DNA from: Bimuria novae-zelandiae CBS 107.79
Taxonomy: Eukaryota; Ascomycota; Dothideomycetes; Pleosporales; Didymosphaeriaceae
Length of the DNA: 52,399 nucleotides
NCBI GenBank assembly: GCA_010015655.1
Contig: ML976763.1
Coordinates: 1-52,399 of the forward strand
Reading direction: 5' to 3'
How positions within the stretch are numbered: position 1 is the stretch's first letter; each line of letters opens with the position of its first letter. The notes below the pieces were generated by a model, which saw nothing but the letters and a program-made list of their open reading frames with translations, made no database searches and was not told the DNA's origin. Positions 48,883-52,399 of the stretch are shown one piece after another. A program made the position numbers and the translations under genes.

Positions 48883-49107
48883 TGTCCGATTACAAGGCCT
48901 TTGTAATCCTGCACTATTGTTAATAGTGTAGTAGAGAATATAAGGCTGGCGCACCTCCAGCTGCACACTATCCTAGTTAGTGCTAGCGTTAGGTCGGCAC
49001 GTACTAGAGACCTCGCCTACGGCCAATCTCCATTACTTAATTAATCAACTTTATCAACTATCAAGATCACACCATCTTAAAGTGACAGAATACCATTAAA
49101 TCTCATA
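48883..49107 (+). repeat. 5' LTR of copia-3
   Basis: About 225 bp from TGTCCGATTACAAGGCC to AAATCTCATA. The start matches the copia-2 LTR terminus and the sequence after the end (ATTAAGAGTCTCACT) matches that downstream of the copia-2 5' LTR. The body of the LTR differs from copia-2. The 3' limit is set by this comparison because no second LTR is visible. Confidence 0.75.
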
Positions 49108-49143
49108 ATTAAGAGTCTCACTACCTCAATCAAGCCGATCAAA

Positions 49144-52100
49144 ATGGCCCTATCGACCCTCAGAGATCCTACGGTGATCCTGACCGACTACACAAACTAC
49201 ACGCTATGGCTTAAACAGCTTAAAACAAGATGCCAATTCCTAAAGGTTTGGAGTATTATTGACCTAGTGCTGACGGATGAACCAAAGCAGAAACCCGCGA
49301 TGCCGATGCCCCCAGCGATAGGAAGCTACCAGCCAAGCACGGCTTACGCGACTGCGAATTCAAATGATATGCCAAGAATGCCCTTACATCTATCGATAGT
49401 AGGCGCGAAAGCATATAAAGACGATAGTGACTATTATAAGGGATAGCTGGAGATATACAAGATTATGGACCGCGAGTATCGAGAGGAGCAAGACAGCCTA
49501 AATTAAGTGGTTACCTTTCTCTAATTAATAGTCTCAGCGCATCTCCAGAACAACTGCTATATCCTAGATTAATCAATTAGGCAGTGGATTAATAACCTTA
49601 TAATTATAGTTGGGGTAGATCTGCAAGACGAATACAGACGATCCAAGGCAAGGTATCAAGAAGCCCTTAAGCCAATAAAAACAGTCGGATTATGGGCTAC
49701 ATGGCTATCTGAGTACGATTATGCAGCCACAAAAGCAGAGACTAATTAGGTCCTAGAGCTCTAAAGGCTAGACTCAGTTAAAGAAGACTTTATGAAGGCA
49801 GTTGTCCATGTCGCACCTATGTAGGTGACGACCTTCTAATAATACGGAAGCAAGGATGCAGCTGTCTTACGGAAGCACATAATAAAACTCTTCTAAGACC
49901 ACATGATTCTGCAGCACCTGATTAAGGGTAAACAAAAGGGCGCTTTTGCTGTTGCAGGTTCATCTCTCGCTGACGGTGGTGAATCCACCTAGGCCACAGA
50001 CAGGGACGCCTCTCTTGTGGATGAAGTAGTAATATTAAAAAATTAGGGAAGACCTCGTAAACAACGATCTGCTGGTTATAGTACTAAAGCCAAGCGGTCC
50101 GCGATTACAGACGATAAGCTAATGGCAGTTAGTGGCCTTAAGTGCCTTACTTGTGAACAACGCTATAGTCTATAAGACTGCTTCTACGCCTTCCCAGATA
50201 AGCAACTAGATTGGTTTAGGCCAAAGCCTGGCATGGCTGCCCTGATTAAATTTAGGTTGGAGAATGACCTAGAGCTTTAAGAAAGCCTGAGGATGACAAA
50301 GAGGGCCAGATCACAGGCACCTATAATTAAACTATCACACACTCCCACTCTAACTCGAATTACTAAGGCTAATGATGAGTGACTAGATGGACGCTAGATT
50401 ACTAAAATCCCAGCGAGCTTTAACGCCGCATCCTTCCACACGTACCTATTGCGATGCTTAGCCATACTCGATTTAGGCACAACCTGCCATATCTTTAACG
50501 ACATCGATCGCTTCGTCTCATACTGACTACCGGCGCCAGGAGATTTCATATGGGCAGGGAATACATAAATATGGATTAAAGGATACGGGAGCGTTCATCT
50601 TAACATACGGAGTGCAAGAGGTAATTAAATAATACGGCTAGACAATGTTGCCTATTGCCCTGATCTGCTCTGCAATCTTGTATTGTTCCGATTACTCCGG
50701 AGGCAAGGCTTTTGGTGGGACACGCGAGCAGAACCAACAACACTAAAGCGACAAGACAACACAATATTGGCAGAACTAGAAGAGATGCATGGCCAATGGG
50801 TGCTAGAATACAGATCAGCCCTAGTAGGCTGCACTGTTGCCAATAGTGCGCTAGCAGCGCACAAAACCAACTCAAGAACGAAGCGCAGGCCACAGAAAGT
50901 AAGCGTAATTACCTGGCACAAGCGATTAGGCCACCCAGGACCTCAGGCACTCGAACACCTAGTGCAGCAATCTGAGGGGGTGAGGATTAAAGGACTTACC
51001 ACAGTTAAATGCGACGCCTGCGATAGAGCTAAACTTAAGCGACAAATCCGCAGACAACCCAAAGAGCTTACGGAAGGCCCTAGAGAGAGAATCGCAATTA
51101 ACTTTCACGACTTTGAAGTAGACAGCTCGACAGGAGAGAAGAGTCAGATACTTATTACTAACAGATTCTCTGGCTTCACCTGGGACCTCTACTTTAAGGA
51201 TAATCGCCCGGCACGATCCATTATTAAGTAACTTAGCACCTTTGTACTATTTATAAAAGTACAATTCGAAGTTATAGTAAAAGTCATCGAATTAGATAAC
51301 GAGATTTTCTCTATTAAAGCAGACGTTAAGAAGTGGTGCTTAGCACAAGGCATTAGAATTAAGCCTTTAGCACCTAATACTTAATTATAAAATAGAGGGG
51401 CTAAACGCTTAGGGGGTGTAATTAAGGAGAAAGCGCGCGCGATGCGACTAGACTCTAACCTATTTTAGCAGCTATAGCCTAAGATTACACAGGCAGTAGT
51501 CTACCTCTATAATTAAACACTAAACTACGCCAATTGCTGGAGATCACCATACGAAGTATTCTTTACAATAGTAGCCTTTTAAAACGGCGTGGTCACTTAA
51601 CTAAAGAAGCCTAATTAAACTCACCTTAAGGCTTATAGCTGCAAAGCTTTTGTAATAACTAACGATACAAAGCGTGGTAAGAGCAAACTCTAAAGATTAG
51701 ATCTTAAAGCATGGATTAGTTACATTATTGGCTACTAATTATTTAATATCTAGAGGATATGGATCCCCTTACTCGCGAAGATAATTAGCACTCGCGATGT
51801 AATATTTAATAAAGACACAGTGTTCTTAGGCAAGACTAAAGACCTAATAGATAATCTCATGCACAACACCTTGGAAGAGATAGCAGCATAGGTACGATCG
51901 GTAGAGTTACCTCCCTCACCTCGCCAGGGTCAAGCCACAGAGTCCTTCTATGAAGATGAGACAATCACTGAGGCACTAGGGGAAGAGGATGAAGGGACCC
52001 CAGGGTACAGGCAAGGCAGGAAGTTTAATTACAAGTATCCAACACCTCTATTAACACCGCCACTAGTTGCACTCCTTGCCCAATTACTGGCTGGAGATAA

Positions 52101-52399
52101 TCAAGCTGAACTATCCCCAAGAGTGCAATCAGGGCAAAAACAAGTCAGTCCTTGGGCCGCGGCATTCATGGCAGGCACGGAAGCAGGAAGCAGTGGCAAG
52201 TATCAAGGCAAGGTACTAGATAAGGCCCAGCTCAGACGCATAATCACTGTGGGTAAGAAGCCACACAAAAGCCTGCTACCAGAACCACCCACCTGCAGAA
52301 GCAAGCTCAAGGATCACCCTCTCTATGATATGTGGAAGGAAGCCGAGCGATCTCATCTCCAGAGCCACAAGGAAATGAAGTCCTGGAGTGAGGTTGCAG
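49144..52399 (+). pseudogene. copia-3 gag-pol polyprotein, partial, RIP-damaged at the 5' side
   Basis: ATG at 49,144 opens Gag (MALSTLRDPTVILTDYTNY), 100 codons free of stops. A zinc knuckle CLTCEQRYSLQDC follows at about 50,142-50,180, with His changed to Tyr. Protease: LAILDLGTTCHIF (about 50,458-50,496). Integrase: an open stretch at 50,683-51,231 holds the zinc-binding HKRLGHPG with CDACDRAKLKRQIR, then RIAINFHDFE, where the expected catalytic Asp is Asn. Further stops lie up to 51,889-51,891. From 51,892 to the window end (169 codons) the frame is open through the integrase-RT linker (SVELPPSPRQGQ, KSLLPEPPTCRSK). RT lies beyond the window. Confidence 0.9.

Larger units (their letters stand above)
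48883..52399 (+). mobile_element. Ty1/copia LTR retrotransposon, copia-3 (5' part, runs off the window)
   Basis: A 5' LTR at 48,883-49,107 is followed by a plus-strand gag-pol related to copia-2. It inserted into R1 copy f; the 5 bp before it are AGCTT. The 3' LTR, RT and RNase H are outside the window. RIP damage falls off sharply toward the right end. Confidence 0.9.

Noticed and set aside
50600..50921. Minus-strand open frames of 89 and 97 codons
   Set aside because: Antisense shadows of the copia-3 protease/integrase region, which has clear motifs on the plus strand.

Overview
The window looks like a repeat-only, subtelomere-like stretch of a filamentous ascomycete (Pezizomycotina). There is no intact cellular gene, tRNA or rRNA. 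Almost every recognisable coding frame is full of in-frame TAA/TAG codons where Gln or Trp is expected. Asp and Glu positions have become Asn and Lys, and His has become Tyr. CpA/TpG dinucleotides are visibly depleted in favour of TpA, and differences between repeat copies are nearly all transitions. This is the footprint of repeat-induced point mutation (RIP), a process specific to fungi. I cannot name the species.

Layout from left to right. 1-543 is AT-rich filler. 544-7590 holds a nearly full-length degraded OrsD/RecQ 'telomere-linked' helicase gene on the minus strand (family R1, copy a), fused head-to-tail to a second copy with only its N-terminal part (R1b). 8003-14362 and 20761-25821 are two tandem copies of a second large RecQ helicase repeat (family R2). 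Copy A is interrupted by a Tc1/mariner element (12944-14189), and copy B provides the exact empty site. A 6.1-kb Ty1/copia retrotransposon (14617-20760, minus strand) sits in the (AT)n tract at the left edge of R2 copy B. 25822-29430 is very AT-rich DNA with recurring TATAACCCTAA-like words, split by a Fot1/pogo transposon (26550-28405). 29431-32565 holds three more fragments of the R1 5' region and a dispersed repeat (R3). 32566-44515 is RIP-degraded DNA I could not classify, interrupted by a second Ty1/copia element (33062-38494, minus strand). 44516-45400 is a second R3 copy followed by inverted subrepeats. 45408-48882 is the C-terminal two thirds of another R1 helicase. It is cut by a third copia element (48883 to the window end, plus strand) whose last ~500 bases are nearly free of RIP damage.

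The parts do not form a working pathway. They record successive events: amplification of two RecQ helicase families, insertion of two cut-and-paste and three copia elements, and heavy RIP of everything. Both helicase families carry telomere-like TTAGGG words in their 5' flanks, which agrees with a subtelomeric origin. The least understood parts are the unclassified 38.5-44.5 kb block, the R3 inverted-satellite structure and a conserved central motif shared by the two helicase families.
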